From contig NZ_JACHBG010000023.1 in the NCBI RefSeq assembly GCF_014207095.1, positions 1 through 64,000 of the forward strand: DNA of 64,000 nt, read 5' to 3'. The stretch is from Martinezella lusitana. Lineage in GTDB: Bacteria; Pseudomonadota; Alphaproteobacteria; Rhizobiales; Rhizobiaceae. Positions 55,401-63,540 of the stretch are shown here, piece by piece (the first letter of the stretch is position 1; each line of letters begins with the position of its first letter). The notes beneath the pieces are model-generated. The model had not been told where the DNA came from. It ran no database searches and saw nothing but the letters and a program-made list of their open reading frames with translations. Both the position numbers and the translations under genes were made by a program.

Positions 55401-58400
55401 TGTTCGGAACCATCGGCGGTGGCGCTAGCGTCAGCAATCTCTCGCTTAAAGCCGCCGACATCAAAGCCTATACTCCGTTGGCGGCGATGCTTGCGAGCGC
55501 CAACGCGGGCTCCATTACGTCCGTATCGGTGAGCGGAACCGTGTTGGGCGGCTTGGATGCCGGTGGCCTCGTGGGCAGCAACAGCGGCACGATCATCTCA
55601 TCCTCCGCGAGCGGATCGGTGACAGGCAGCGGAGATCTCGGCGGCCTTGTCGCCAACAACAGCGGCTCCATTTCGGGCTCCAGCACGTCTGCTTCCGTTA
55701 CCGGCGAGACCTATGGTGGATCCGAGGGACGCGGCGGACTGATCGGCCGCAACAGTGGCACCATCTCCAATTCCTTCGCCACAGGCATCCTAAGCGACCT
55801 CAGTGCTATTTCGTGGGGCGGTCTTGTGGGTATCAATACCGCAACGGGTATTATCAACCAGTCCTACGCGTCTGGTTCCGCGAATATTGCCTACGCCCTT
55901 TACAGCGGCGGTCTCGTTGGGCTGAACAATGGCAGCATCACACAATCCTTTGCCACGGGCGGCATTGGCGGGTATGCAAACGAATTTACCGGCGGCCTCG
56001 CGGGGTATAACACAGGGATTATCTCGCAGTCTTATGCTCTGGGTTCCGTGAGTGGCAGCAAAGCAGGCGGGCTGGTCGGATATAACACCTCCACCGGCCA
56101 GATCAGCCACTCCTATGCGGCCGTGTCGGCCAGTCGCGGCGGTCTTGCCGCGTTCAACGACGGCACAATCACCAATTCGTTCTGGAACCTGACCGTTTCG
56201 GGCCGACCTGCGGCCTCCGGCGGGGGCAGCGGCACGATCACCGGCACGACCGGCCTGACGACGGATCAAATGGCTAATCCGTTCCTCTTCATCGACGCCG
56301 GCTGGGATTTCGGTTTGATCTGGGCGATGTCGAAGACTGGCGGCGCGCCGGTGCTGCGCGGCCTGACCTCCGACCCGATATTAAATTACTACGTCCGTCT
56401 GAGCGGTAACACCTCATCGATCTACGGTGATGTGGCCTCGGTCTCCGGCATCGCGCTTGATGGTTATGGAACCGGCAATGTCAGCATCGGCTGGGGTAGC
56501 GCCGCCAACGTCGGCACCTACGCCTATGGCGACGCCAATGTACTGGCGCTTAGCTATTCCACCGGAGTAGCCAGCGACTATTATATCGATTACGGCTCGG
56601 GCAGTCTGACCATCAACAAGCGGGTGATCTCGCTCTCCGGCAGCCGCACCTATGACGGTACGACCAGTGTCTCCGCTGGCAATCTGACACTTTCCAACCT
56701 TGCCAACGGCGAGACTCTGACGCTCTCGGGCATAGGTTCGATGGCCGATAAGAATGCAGGCTCGGGCAAGGCGGTTTCGCTCGGTTCGCTCTCGCTCGAC
56801 GATGGCTCGGGCCTTGCCTCGAACTATACGCTGATCGGCGGCACCGACACGGTCGATATCAGCAAGGCGACGATCTCGTCGATCTCAGGCATTACGGCCT
56901 TGGGCAAGACCTATGACGGCAACACGACTGCGACGCTGAACACGGGTAGCGCCGTCTTCAATGGCATGCTCGTCGGCGACAGCCTGACGCTCGGCACTGG
57001 CGTCACCGGCGCCTTCTCCGACAGGAATGTCGGCGCCGGCAAGACTGTGACGATCTCGGGCCTCATGCTCAACGGTACGGATGCCGGCAACTATACGCTT
57101 GCCCTGGATACGGCGACGACGACGGCCGATATCACCAAGGCGACGATCTCTTCGATCACTGGCATCACGGCTTCGGGCAAGACCTATGACGGTACCACGA
57201 GTGTCGTCCTGAACACCTCTGGTGCAGGCTTCTCCGGCATGGTCGGTGGCGACGCATTGACAGTCGCGACCTCAACCGGCGCCTTCGCCGACAAGAACGC
57301 CGGCATCGGCAAGGTGGTCAACATCTCCGGCATGACGCTTGGCGGCGCCGACGCAGGCAACTATACGCTCGCTTTGGATACAGCGACGACGACGGCAGAC
57401 ATCGCCAGGGCGACGATCTCCTCGATCACCGGCATCACCGCCAACAACAAGACCTATGACGGCAACACGACGGCAACGCTGAACACATCGGGTGCGGGCT
57501 TTACCGGCATGCTCGGTGGCGACGTTCTGACGGTTGCGACCTCGAGCGGCACCTTCTCCGACAAGAATGCCGGCGCCGGAAAGACCGTTGGCATCACCGG
57601 GTTGACGCTCGGCGGCACGGATGCGGGCAACTACACACTCGTCTCCCACATCGCAGCGACGACGGCGGATATCGCCAAGGCCTATGTGGCTTTCGGCGGC
57701 ACCAGCGTCAACACCAAGACCTATGACGGGACGACCGCGGCCAGCGTCAATATTTACACGATACCGATCAGCGGCGATGACATGCATGTTGGCTACACCA
57801 GCGCCAACTTCTCCGACAAGAATGCCGGCACGTCCAAGACGGTCGCCGTCGATGGACTTTACATAACCGGCGCGGATGCCGGCAATTACCAGCTTGGCAT
57901 CACCAGCACGACCAGCTACGGCACCATAACGCCTGCGATCATCACTTCGATCGGCGGCATCACCGCCGGCAACAAGGCCTATGACGGCACCACCGATGCG
58001 CCGCTCGATACGTCTGGCGCCGTCTTCAACGGCATGATCCAGGGTGACAATCTGACGGTCGCCACCGCGCTCGGCGCCTTCTCCGATAAGAATGCCGGCG
58101 CCGGGAAGACGGTCGACATCTCCGGCCTGACCTTGGGTGGTGCTGACGCGTATAACTACAGGCTCAACATAAACACGGCCTCAGCCATTGCTAATATCGG
58201 CCAGCGCGTGATCAGCCTTTCGGGCAGCCGCACCTATAACGGCTCGGTCAATCTCGATGCCTCGATCTTCGCACTGTCGAACCTGGTGGGGGGCGAGACG
58301 CTGGCGCTGTTGGGCACCGGCACCATGGCCGACAAGAATGCCAGCTCGGGCAAGGCGGTGACGCTCGCCTCATTGATGCTGGGCGACAGCATCCAAGGCG

Positions 58401-60889
58401 ACGGCGGCCTTGCCTCGAACTACACGCTGATCGGCGGCGCAGATACCGTCGATATCGCCAGGGCAACGATCTCGTCGATCTCGGGCATTACGGCCGGCAG
58501 CAAGACCTATGACGGTACCACGAGTGTCGTCCTGAACACCTCGGGTGCGGGCTTCTCCGGCATGGTCGGTGGAGACGCGCTGACGGTTGCGACCTCAACC
58601 GGCGCCTTCTCCGACAGGAATGCCGGTACCGGCAAACTGGTCAATATTTCCGGCCTGACGCTTGGCGGCGCGGATGCGGGCAATTATGAGCTAGCCGATA
58701 CGACGGCGACGACCACGGCCGATATCAGCCGACGGGTGATCAACCTCTCGGGCAGCCGGACCTATAACGGCTCGATCAATCTCGATGCCTCGATCTTCAC
58801 GCTATCGAACCTGGTGGGGGGCGAGACGCTGACGCTGTCGGGCGCCGGCGCCATGCTCGACAAGAATGCCGGCACGGGCAAGGCCGTGATGCTCGCATCG
58901 CTGGCTCTGGGCAACAGCATCAATGGCGATGGCGGCCTTGCCTCGAACTATACGCTGGTCGGCGGCACCGACACCGTCGACATCGCCAAGGCGGCGATCT
59001 CGTCGATCGCAGGCATCACGGCCGGCAACAGGACCTATGACGGCAATGCGACCGCGACGCTCAACACCTCGGGTGTGGTCTTCTATGGCATGGCGGCGGG
59101 CGATAGCTTGAGCCTGGGCAATGGCTATTCCGGCCTGTTCTCCGACGCCAGTGCCGGTATCGGCAAGACCGTGACGATCTCCGGTCTTGGTCTTTCCGGT
59201 GCAGACGCCGGCAATTATACGCTCGCCTCCAACACCGCGACGACACTTGCCGATATCGCCAGACGCGCCATTACCGTTGCTGCCAATGGCGCAACCCGGA
59301 CCTATGGCGACGCCAACCCGGCGCTGTCCTATAGCGTTGGTGGAAGTGGCCTGGTCAATGGTGACACTCTATCTGGCGCGCTTGCCACCCTGGCGACAGC
59401 GCAGTCGGGCGTCGGAAGTTACGGCATCACGCAAGGCACACTTGGAAATGCCAACTACGATATCAGCTATACCGGTACCAATCTGGTGATCACACCACGC
59501 GCTATCACGGTTGCGGCCAACAATGCCAACCGTGTCTATGGTGATGCCAACCCGGCCCTCACCTACACCGTCGGTGGAAGCGGCCTTGTCAATGGCGACA
59601 GCCTGTCTGGGGCGCTTTCGACCTCCGCCGACGGCACCTCGAATGCCGGAAGCTACGGCATCACGCAGGGCACGCTTGGAAACGCCAATTACGATATCAG
59701 CTATACCGGTGCCAATCTGGCGATCACGCCGCGCGCCATCACGGTTGCGGCCAACAATCAAAGCCGCGCCTATGGCGATGCCAACCCGCTGCTCTCCTAC
59801 ACCGTTGGTGGAGCAGGGCTTGTCAACAATGACAGCCTCTCCGGCGGTCTGGCGACATCGGCCAACTTGACGTCGAGCGTGGGGATCTATGGCATCGGCC
59901 AGGGTTCGCTTGCAGCATCCGGCAATTATGACCTCACCTTTAGCGGTGCGCATCTGACGGTTACCAGGCGGGCGATCACGGTTGCGGCCAACAATCAAAG
60001 CCGCGTCTATGGCGACGCCAATCCGGCACTCTCCTACACGATCGGTGGCGTTGGTCTCGTCAACAATGACAGCCTCTCCGGTGGCCTCACCACATTAGCA
60101 AATGGTACTTCCAATGTCGGAGCCTACGGCATTCGCCAGGGATCGCTGGCCGCCTCCGGCAACTACGACCTGTCCTTTGTCGGCGGCAATCTCGCCGTCA
60201 CTCCGCGGACGATCACGGTTGCGGCCAATGGTGCAAGCCGCACCTATGGCGATCAGAACCCGCTGTTCAGCTATGTCGCCACGGGGCTTATCAATGCCGA
60301 CACGCTGACGGGCAATCTTGCAACCACCGCCAATCCGTTCTCCAATGTTGGCGCCTATGCCATCGGACTCGGTACGCTTGGCAACGCCAACTATGCAATC
60401 GGCTACACCGGCGCCGACCTGACGATCACGCCGCGGTTGATCAGCGCCATTGCCAACAATGCCAGCCGTGCCGCAGGTGCCGCCAATCCGTTCTTCACCT
60501 ACACGATCGGTGGCGGCGGTCTCGTCAATGGCGACCGGCTCTTCGGGCAACTGGCCAGCGCCGCCGATCGCTTCTCCATTCCCGGCAGCTATGCCATCGA
60601 CCAGGGAAGTCTCGCAGCCTCGGCCAATTACGATCTGAGCTTCGTCAGGGGCGTGCTGACGGTCACGGCCGCCCCTTCAAGCCCGACCGCCGATCTGGCA
60701 AGCGCCATCGTGCCGCGATCCTATGCGCCCGACACGCCGCCGCCATTGCCGCCGGTTCCGGCCGAGGATCACGGCACCTTCTCCTACACCGATGAAGGAC
60801 GCCGTGTGTTCCTCACGGATCCGCGCTTCGCTGGCACGGTCGTCTGCCTGGGAGACGGCGCAGGCTGTGTCATGCAAGCCACGCCGTAA
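52469..60889 (+). CDS. Filamentous-haemagglutinin-type exoprotein with GLUG, YDG and MBG repeats
   Basis: 2,806 residues from ATG 52469, with GAAGG 8 nt upstream (in-frame starts at 52406 and 52463). A signal peptide ends at A-V-L-A-Q. The TPS domain (about 35-300) contains V-N-W-Q-S-F-D-V-G and the L-I-N-P-N-G-I motif of TpsA proteins. A beta-helical region follows, with GLUG motifs (G-G-L-V-G-x-N) over roughly residues 640-1260, then ten YDG domains and six MBG domains. The C-terminus is short, Pro-rich and ends in a Cys pair region (V-V-C-L-G-D-G-A-G-C-V). It is secreted and surface-bound, an adhesin. No TpsB transporter is in the window. Confidence 0.93.
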   Translation: MTRQTTRMTLSHKTRLVALLASTALVHSTAVLAQSLPSGGQVAAGSATIGSPSAGALTINQTSGSAVVNWQSFDVGKGNRVTFVQPDANSAILNRVTGQTSSTISGQINANGQVYLINPNGIAISNSGTVKAGAFVASTLGISDDDFMGGKRTFTGNGASAPVTNAGAITINRGGYMALIGGTVANSGVITVPMGKAALGSGEQATLDLSGDGFLQVAVPTKAKGSGALVDNSGKISARGGTVQLTAAAARDMARQAVNMSGTIEARGVSGRSGDIVLSGGDGEMAISGKIDASSKHGTGGKVQVTGRKITLANAKINASGKTGGGTVNIGGNRQGKGTLQHAETLTVDANTVINADAVTTGHGGNVVLWSDDLTRFAGTITAKGGSISGNGGEVEVSGKAKLSYTGLTDLTATHGSFGNLLLDPYNVTISTATDSNSSGFTATGNDSIINVNTLTNALATANVTVTTGSSSDATNPQAGTITVAAPIAWTSGSTLTLNAASDININAAITATTGGLTLASGGTISAPAAVSIGGTFNLTSGNWVQNTAALPTYSAKDFQLTGGSFLRVTGGDGSSATPYTLADVYGLQGIGSSGASLAAKWTLANNIDASGTANWNAGAGLNPIGTYSVTFSGVFDGASHIITGLTVNRAASFLGLFGNSAGTIQNIGLTSEFINGYSYTGGLVGNNTGTINNAFTTGTVNSIQYVGGLTGWNSGSINNSSATTAVSGSYDVGGLVGHNHGSISNSYAAGATYGSNTYAGGLAGFDDGTIKFAYATGSVSGNTYVGGLVGYNDSGSSIDNAYATGAVSGSVAVGGLVGRNFYSTITNSFWDVFTTGLFNGSGQSFFGMFRAIGLTTEQMRDSANNATNYAGWDFANTWYQSGNMRPILRSEAATANANGIATINNLHQLALISVNPSGNYVLSADIDASATAGTNASGVWDSVNDIDGGWQPIVTFTGSLDGAAHTISGLTSSSGGLFGTIGGGASVSNLSLKAADIKAYTPLAAMLASANAGSITSVSVSGTVLGGLDAGGLVGSNSGTIISSSASGSVTGSGDLGGLVANNSGSISGSSTSASVTGETYGGSEGRGGLIGRNSGTISNSFATGILSDLSAISWGGLVGINTATGIINQSYASGSANIAYALYSGGLVGLNNGSITQSFATGGIGGYANEFTGGLAGYNTGIISQSYALGSVSGSKAGGLVGYNTSTGQISHSYAAVSASRGGLAAFNDGTITNSFWNLTVSGRPAASGGGSGTITGTTGLTTDQMANPFLFIDAGWDFGLIWAMSKTGGAPVLRGLTSDPILNYYVRLSGNTSSIYGDVASVSGIALDGYGTGNVSIGWGSAANVGTYAYGDANVLALSYSTGVASDYYIDYGSGSLTINKRVISLSGSRTYDGTTSVSAGNLTLSNLANGETLTLSGIGSMADKNAGSGKAVSLGSLSLDDGSGLASNYTLIGGTDTVDISKATISSISGITALGKTYDGNTTATLNTGSAVFNGMLVGDSLTLGTGVTGAFSDRNVGAGKTVTISGLMLNGTDAGNYTLALDTATTTADITKATISSITGITASGKTYDGTTSVVLNTSGAGFSGMVGGDALTVATSTGAFADKNAGIGKVVNISGMTLGGADAGNYTLALDTATTTADIARATISSITGITANNKTYDGNTTATLNTSGAGFTGMLGGDVLTVATSSGTFSDKNAGAGKTVGITGLTLGGTDAGNYTLVSHIAATTADIAKAYVAFGGTSVNTKTYDGTTAASVNIYTIPISGDDMHVGYTSANFSDKNAGTSKTVAVDGLYITGADAGNYQLGITSTTSYGTITPAIITSIGGITAGNKAYDGTTDAPLDTSGAVFNGMIQGDNLTVATALGAFSDKNAGAGKTVDISGLTLGGADAYNYRLNINTASAIANIGQRVISLSGSRTYNGSVNLDASIFALSNLVGGETLALLGTGTMADKNASSGKAVTLASLMLGDSIQGDGGLASNYTLIGGADTVDIARATISSISGITAGSKTYDGTTSVVLNTSGAGFSGMVGGDALTVATSTGAFSDRNAGTGKLVNISGLTLGGADAGNYELADTTATTTADISRRVINLSGSRTYNGSINLDASIFTLSNLVGGETLTLSGAGAMLDKNAGTGKAVMLASLALGNSINGDGGLASNYTLVGGTDTVDIAKAAISSIAGITAGNRTYDGNATATLNTSGVVFYGMAAGDSLSLGNGYSGLFSDASAGIGKTVTISGLGLSGADAGNYTLASNTATTLADIARRAITVAANGATRTYGDANPALSYSVGGSGLVNGDTLSGALATLATAQSGVGSYGITQGTLGNANYDISYTGTNLVITPRAITVAANNANRVYGDANPALTYTVGGSGLVNGDSLSGALSTSADGTSNAGSYGITQGTLGNANYDISYTGANLAITPRAITVAANNQSRAYGDANPLLSYTVGGAGLVNNDSLSGGLATSANLTSSVGIYGIGQGSLAASGNYDLTFSGAHLTVTRRAITVAANNQSRVYGDANPALSYTIGGVGLVNNDSLSGGLTTLANGTSNVGAYGIRQGSLAASGNYDLSFVGGNLAVTPRTITVAANGASRTYGDQNPLFSYVATGLINADTLTGNLATTANPFSNVGAYAIGLGTLGNANYAIGYTGADLTITPRLISAIANNASRAAGAANPFFTYTIGGGGLVNGDRLFGQLASAADRFSIPGSYAIDQGSLAASANYDLSFVRGVLTVTAAPSSPTADLASAIVPRSYAPDTPPPLPPVPAEDHGTFSYTDEGRRVFLTDPRFAGTVVCLGDGAGCVMQATP
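56618..59263 (+). repeat. Ten tandem YDG-domain repeats in the adhesin gene
   Basis: Each repeat is about 80-90 codons, beginning with I-S-S-I-(S/T)-G-I-T-A or V-I-S-L-S-G-S-R and carrying K-T-Y-D-G-(T/N), then D-K-N-A-G-x-G-K and D-A-G-N-Y. Two subtypes are interleaved (R-T-Y-D/N-G and K-T-Y-D-G). Some blocks, such as repeats 3 and 8, are nearly identical in DNA, which would allow recombination and repeat-number change. Confidence 0.85.
59264..60674 (+). repeat. Six tandem MBG-domain repeats in the adhesin gene
   Basis: About 78 codons each: R-A-I-T-V-A-A-N, Y-G-D-A-N-P, G-L-V-N-G/N-D-S-L-S-G, G-T-L-G-N-A-N-Y or G-S-L-A-A-S-G-N-Y. The last copy (I-S-A-I-A-N-N-A-S-R-A-A-G) is the most diverged. 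Confidence 0.85.
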
Positions 60890-60998
60890 GTGCACTGCGG
60901 CAGTGGAGATGCGTCCGCGGGGATGGCTGTCAGCGTGAGAAAGACAACAAGCCTGGCGGCGCTCGGCCGCGATGGAAGTTGCAGCCTGACATAATTCG

Positions 60999-61034
60999 AT
61001 GGTTGCAGGTCCGAATCCTATCAAGAGCAAAAAT
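60999..61034 (+). repeat. tRNA T-arm-like short repeat, copy D
   Basis: GGTTGCAGGTCCGAATCC followed by TATCAAGAGCAA, the closest match to copy A at 21473. It ends two bases before the large palindromic element. Confidence 0.4.
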
Positions 61035-61035
61035 A

Positions 61036-61152
61036 GGGGCCGGAACAAGAGCCGTCCGTAATCGTACGCGGCCTTTATCAACCAAAGACAGCCACAGCGG
61101 ATTTGATGGTGATGCCTCCGCTATGACTGCGGACGGCTCTTGTTCCGGCCCC
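61036..61152. repeat. 117-bp palindromic element with perfect 23-bp arms
   Basis: Positions 61036-61058 (GGGGCCGGAACAAGAGCC and five more bases) are the exact reverse complement of 61130-61152. A smaller nested pair AGCGGA / TCCGCT (61096-61101, 61117-61122) lies inside the 71-base loop. No coding capacity. It could be a MITE or a structured RNA. As a bidirectional terminator it lacks U-tracts. Confidence 0.75.
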
Positions 61153-61168
61153 AAAACGACGCAGGGAG

Positions 61169-61792
61169 TCAGTCTGTTGTTGAGCCTGCGATAATTGTCA
61201 GCCGCCGCAGCGATGGTATGTATACGCTAAACAAGAAGACACCCCACCAATCGGAGCCGGCGTCAAAATAGTCTGAAACCTCGGGAAGGCGCACGTTCGA
61301 CCAGTCGAGGATCTCACTCGTCTGGAACGGTGGTAGGATAAAGTCTCTAATCTCTTCGAACGCCGCCTGTATCTCACCCGGTCTGGCCCGGAGAGAGTAG
61401 GGAGTCCATGAGAATGCGTAGGCGAACTGCCCCCCTGCGCCAACTTCGGGCAACCCGCCACCTCCCGATGTAAGATTTACGTCGTCGAGAGTGTTCAGAG
61501 TTGGATTGCATAGTTCTAATCCGTCCGAGGTTCTATAGCGGCCTAACTTCAGGAGCTGTCCGCCATTCAGGTCGTACCAGTCGCCGAAGAATTCTTTGTC
61601 GGAGATGCATCTGCTCCCGAGTAGGCGCAGTTTCTCAATGTCGATCGTAGATGACGGCTGCAACGCCTGCGAGATAGCTGAAAGGATTTCCTCATCCGTA
61701 CCATCCGCCTCCTCGAAGACAACGAAGTCGAGCACACCAAGCATCTTCCGAAAACGCTCAAAGGCAGATGGCAGTTTGTCTATCTGGTTCAT
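61169..61792 (-). CDS. Unknown 207-residue protein, possibly immunity-like
   Basis: Start ATG 61792. Cytoplasmic, acidic, rich in aromatic residues; no domain I can name. Features: F-V-V-F-E-E-A-D-G-T-D-E-E-I, W-Y-D-L-N-G-G-Q-L-L-K-L-G and a C-terminal W-W-G-V-F-L-F. Such composition is common in immunity proteins of polymorphic toxins, but no toxin gene adjoins it. The stop lies 17 bp from the palindromic element. Confidence 0.6.
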   Translation of the reverse strand: MNQIDKLPSAFERFRKMLGVLDFVVFEEADGTDEEILSAISQALQPSSTIDIEKLRLLGSRCISDKEFFGDWYDLNGGQLLKLGRYRTSDGLELCNPTLNTLDDVNLTSGGGGLPEVGAGGQFAYAFSWTPYSLRARPGEIQAAFEEIRDFILPPFQTSEILDWSNVRLPEVSDYFDAGSDWWGVFLFSVYIPSLRRLTIIAGSTTD

Positions 61793-61907
61793 TCGATTGC
61801 TTTACGATTCGGTTCGTCTGCCCAAAATGGAGAACCCAAGGTTGCCGCAGCTGCGTTAAAGGCCCTGAACATTAAACCCGCCTCGCTATTGTAATCGTGC
61901 TGATAAT

Positions 61908-61934
61908 GGTGAAGGCGGACTCGCCGCCTTCACC
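61908..61934 (-). terminator. Hairpin downstream of rtcB
   Basis: Perfect 11-bp stem GGTGAAGGCGG / CCGCCTTCACC around a 5-nt loop, 6 bases after the rtcB stop on its strand. Only ATTAT follows, so it is a weak intrinsic terminator by U-tract, but stem position and strength fit. Confidence 0.7.
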
Positions 61935-61939
61935 GACGT

Positions 61940-63358
61940 TTACTGGCGCTTTTTGCGCCAAGGCGCATTCTTCTGCCAGTCACCGGCCATGATGCTCCCG
62001 AACGGGATCACCTCATCGACCACTTCGGCAAGACCGTAGTGGTCGATCTGCGCCCGCACGTTCGCAGCGTTCTTGTAGGCACTTGGCAGTTCCGACACAT
62101 CCGCGAAACCGGAGAAGAACCGCGCGTCGAGACCGCTTGTTTCCTTCTCCAGAATAGCCGCGATGTTGTTCGGGCTGAGACCTCGCGAATCCGCGCCATA
62201 TTCCGCAGACAACTGCCTCATATGCGCGCTGCGCGAGAAGTTACGACCGGCGCCGTGCGGCGAGAAGCCGAGACCATGGGCAGCGTTTGCCCCGCGAACG
62301 ATCAGGATCGGCTCCGCCATGTTGAGCGGAATGATGGTCAGATCGGTCGCATCGTCAGCCCAGTTGTCGAAGGCAGGCGTCGCACCCTTTCCGTGATAGA
62401 ACAGCCCGTCCGACTTCCGGAAGACGAAGTTGTGTTCGTTCCAGAAGCGATCGGCGACCTTGGCCGAGAGCTTTTCCGCAGCCATGTCGTGAAGGACATA
62501 GTGGTTCTCCTTCGTCCACTGGCGGATCGTCTGCAACGCTGACCAATAGGCGTCCCCTTCCTCGGTATCCGCTGGAATCCAGGCATTTTCCCTATGCGTC
62601 TCGGGCGAGATCTGCTCACGAAACCGGTTGGCGACCTTCATGCCCTTGTCGTAGAGGCGGGCACCCGGTGCTCGCGATCCATGGTGGGTCACAAGCGCGG
62701 TTTCACCGGTCGACCTCATCGTTCCGACATAGGCGAAATGATTGCCGTCGCCCTGGGTCGCGAAATGCTCGATACCAACGCTCAGTGCGCCGTCGCGCAG
62801 ATATGGGTTCTGCTCGAAAGCCAAAAGCGTCGCCTCGGAAGGCTTGATCTGCGCGCCAGGCGGACGACCGCCGGGACCGAAATGCGTCACGGCATGCACG
62901 GCATCCAGCAGCGACTTCGGATCCACACCCGGAAAGATCGAGATCGCCATCGAGCAGCAGATATCGGCCGAATGCATGCCGGGATGGATTGCTTCGGATG
63001 CGACCACGCCGCCGACCGGGATCGTCCCGACCGGGCCGGCCGGGCATGCGTCGGGCATGATCGCCGCCGCCCGAACGACGGGCGTGCGCACCAGCGCGCG
63101 CATCGTCGCATTGACCTTTTCCAGATTGTCCTGCTCAAAGGCGTTCTCGGCACGGATGTTAGAATAGATCTCGATGTCGTTATCGGCCTTCAAGGCAAGC
63201 GTTGGCCCTGGCGCAAATGCCTTTGCCGCTTCCAGGGCATCCGTCACCGAACCCCCCTTGCTCAAAACCGCATTGGCCGCATCGAGAGCCGGGCGGAACC
63301 ACTTCCCCTGGCTCATGCCGGCATCGATCAAGTCCTGTCCGCTCATTACCGTTGTCAT
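61940..63358 (-). CDS. rtcB: RtcB-type RNA ligase
   Basis: 472 residues from ATG 63358 (an in-frame start at 63406 adds a basic leader). RtcB motifs are present: D-A-C-P-A-G-P-V-G-T region, H-P-G-M-H-S-A-D-I-C-C-S-M for the metal-binding Cys, H-F-A-T-Q-G-D-G-N-H-F for the Asn/His pair, V-T-H-H-G-S-R-A-P-G, and near the C-terminus H-G-A-G-R for the guanylylated His. The enzyme joins 2',3'-cyclic phosphate (or 3'-phosphate) and 5'-OH RNA ends with GTP/Mn and repairs cut tRNA. Instead of rtcA or rsr, the upstream partner here is the tRNA-like array on the same strand. Confidence 0.95.
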   Translation of the reverse strand: MTTVMSGQDLIDAGMSQGKWFRPALDAANAVLSKGGSVTDALEAAKAFAPGPTLALKADNDIEIYSNIRAENAFEQDNLEKVNATMRALVRTPVVRAAAIMPDACPAGPVGTIPVGGVVASEAIHPGMHSADICCSMAISIFPGVDPKSLLDAVHAVTHFGPGGRPPGAQIKPSEATLLAFEQNPYLRDGALSVGIEHFATQGDGNHFAYVGTMRSTGETALVTHHGSRAPGARLYDKGMKVANRFREQISPETHRENAWIPADTEEGDAYWSALQTIRQWTKENHYVLHDMAAEKLSAKVADRFWNEHNFVFRKSDGLFYHGKGATPAFDNWADDATDLTIIPLNMAEPILIVRGANAAHGLGFSPHGAGRNFSRSAHMRQLSAEYGADSRGLSPNNIAAILEKETSGLDARFFSGFADVSELPSAYKNAANVRAQIDHYGLAEVVDEVIPFGSIMAGDWQKNAPWRKKRQ

Positions 63359-63540
63359 TGTCTTTTCTGCGTCTGCAGTCCTTCTTGTTCTGTTGCTTTT
63401 CTTCACACCGCCTGGGCGACAAGCGTTGCCGGAGATCTATCTCACCGCACGCATTCCATGGTCATGGCGCTATGCGGCCCCTGTAGTCACCGGCGGCGTT
63501 CGCCCAGGCTCGTCTTCATCATCCCGGCGACGAGATGTGG

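Noticed and set aside
57272-59998. Long minus-strand frames opposite the adhesin repeats
   Set aside because: They are antisense shadows of the repetitive, GC-rich YDG/MBG coding sequence; composition is repetitive R/G/A/D and no start site or domain is present.
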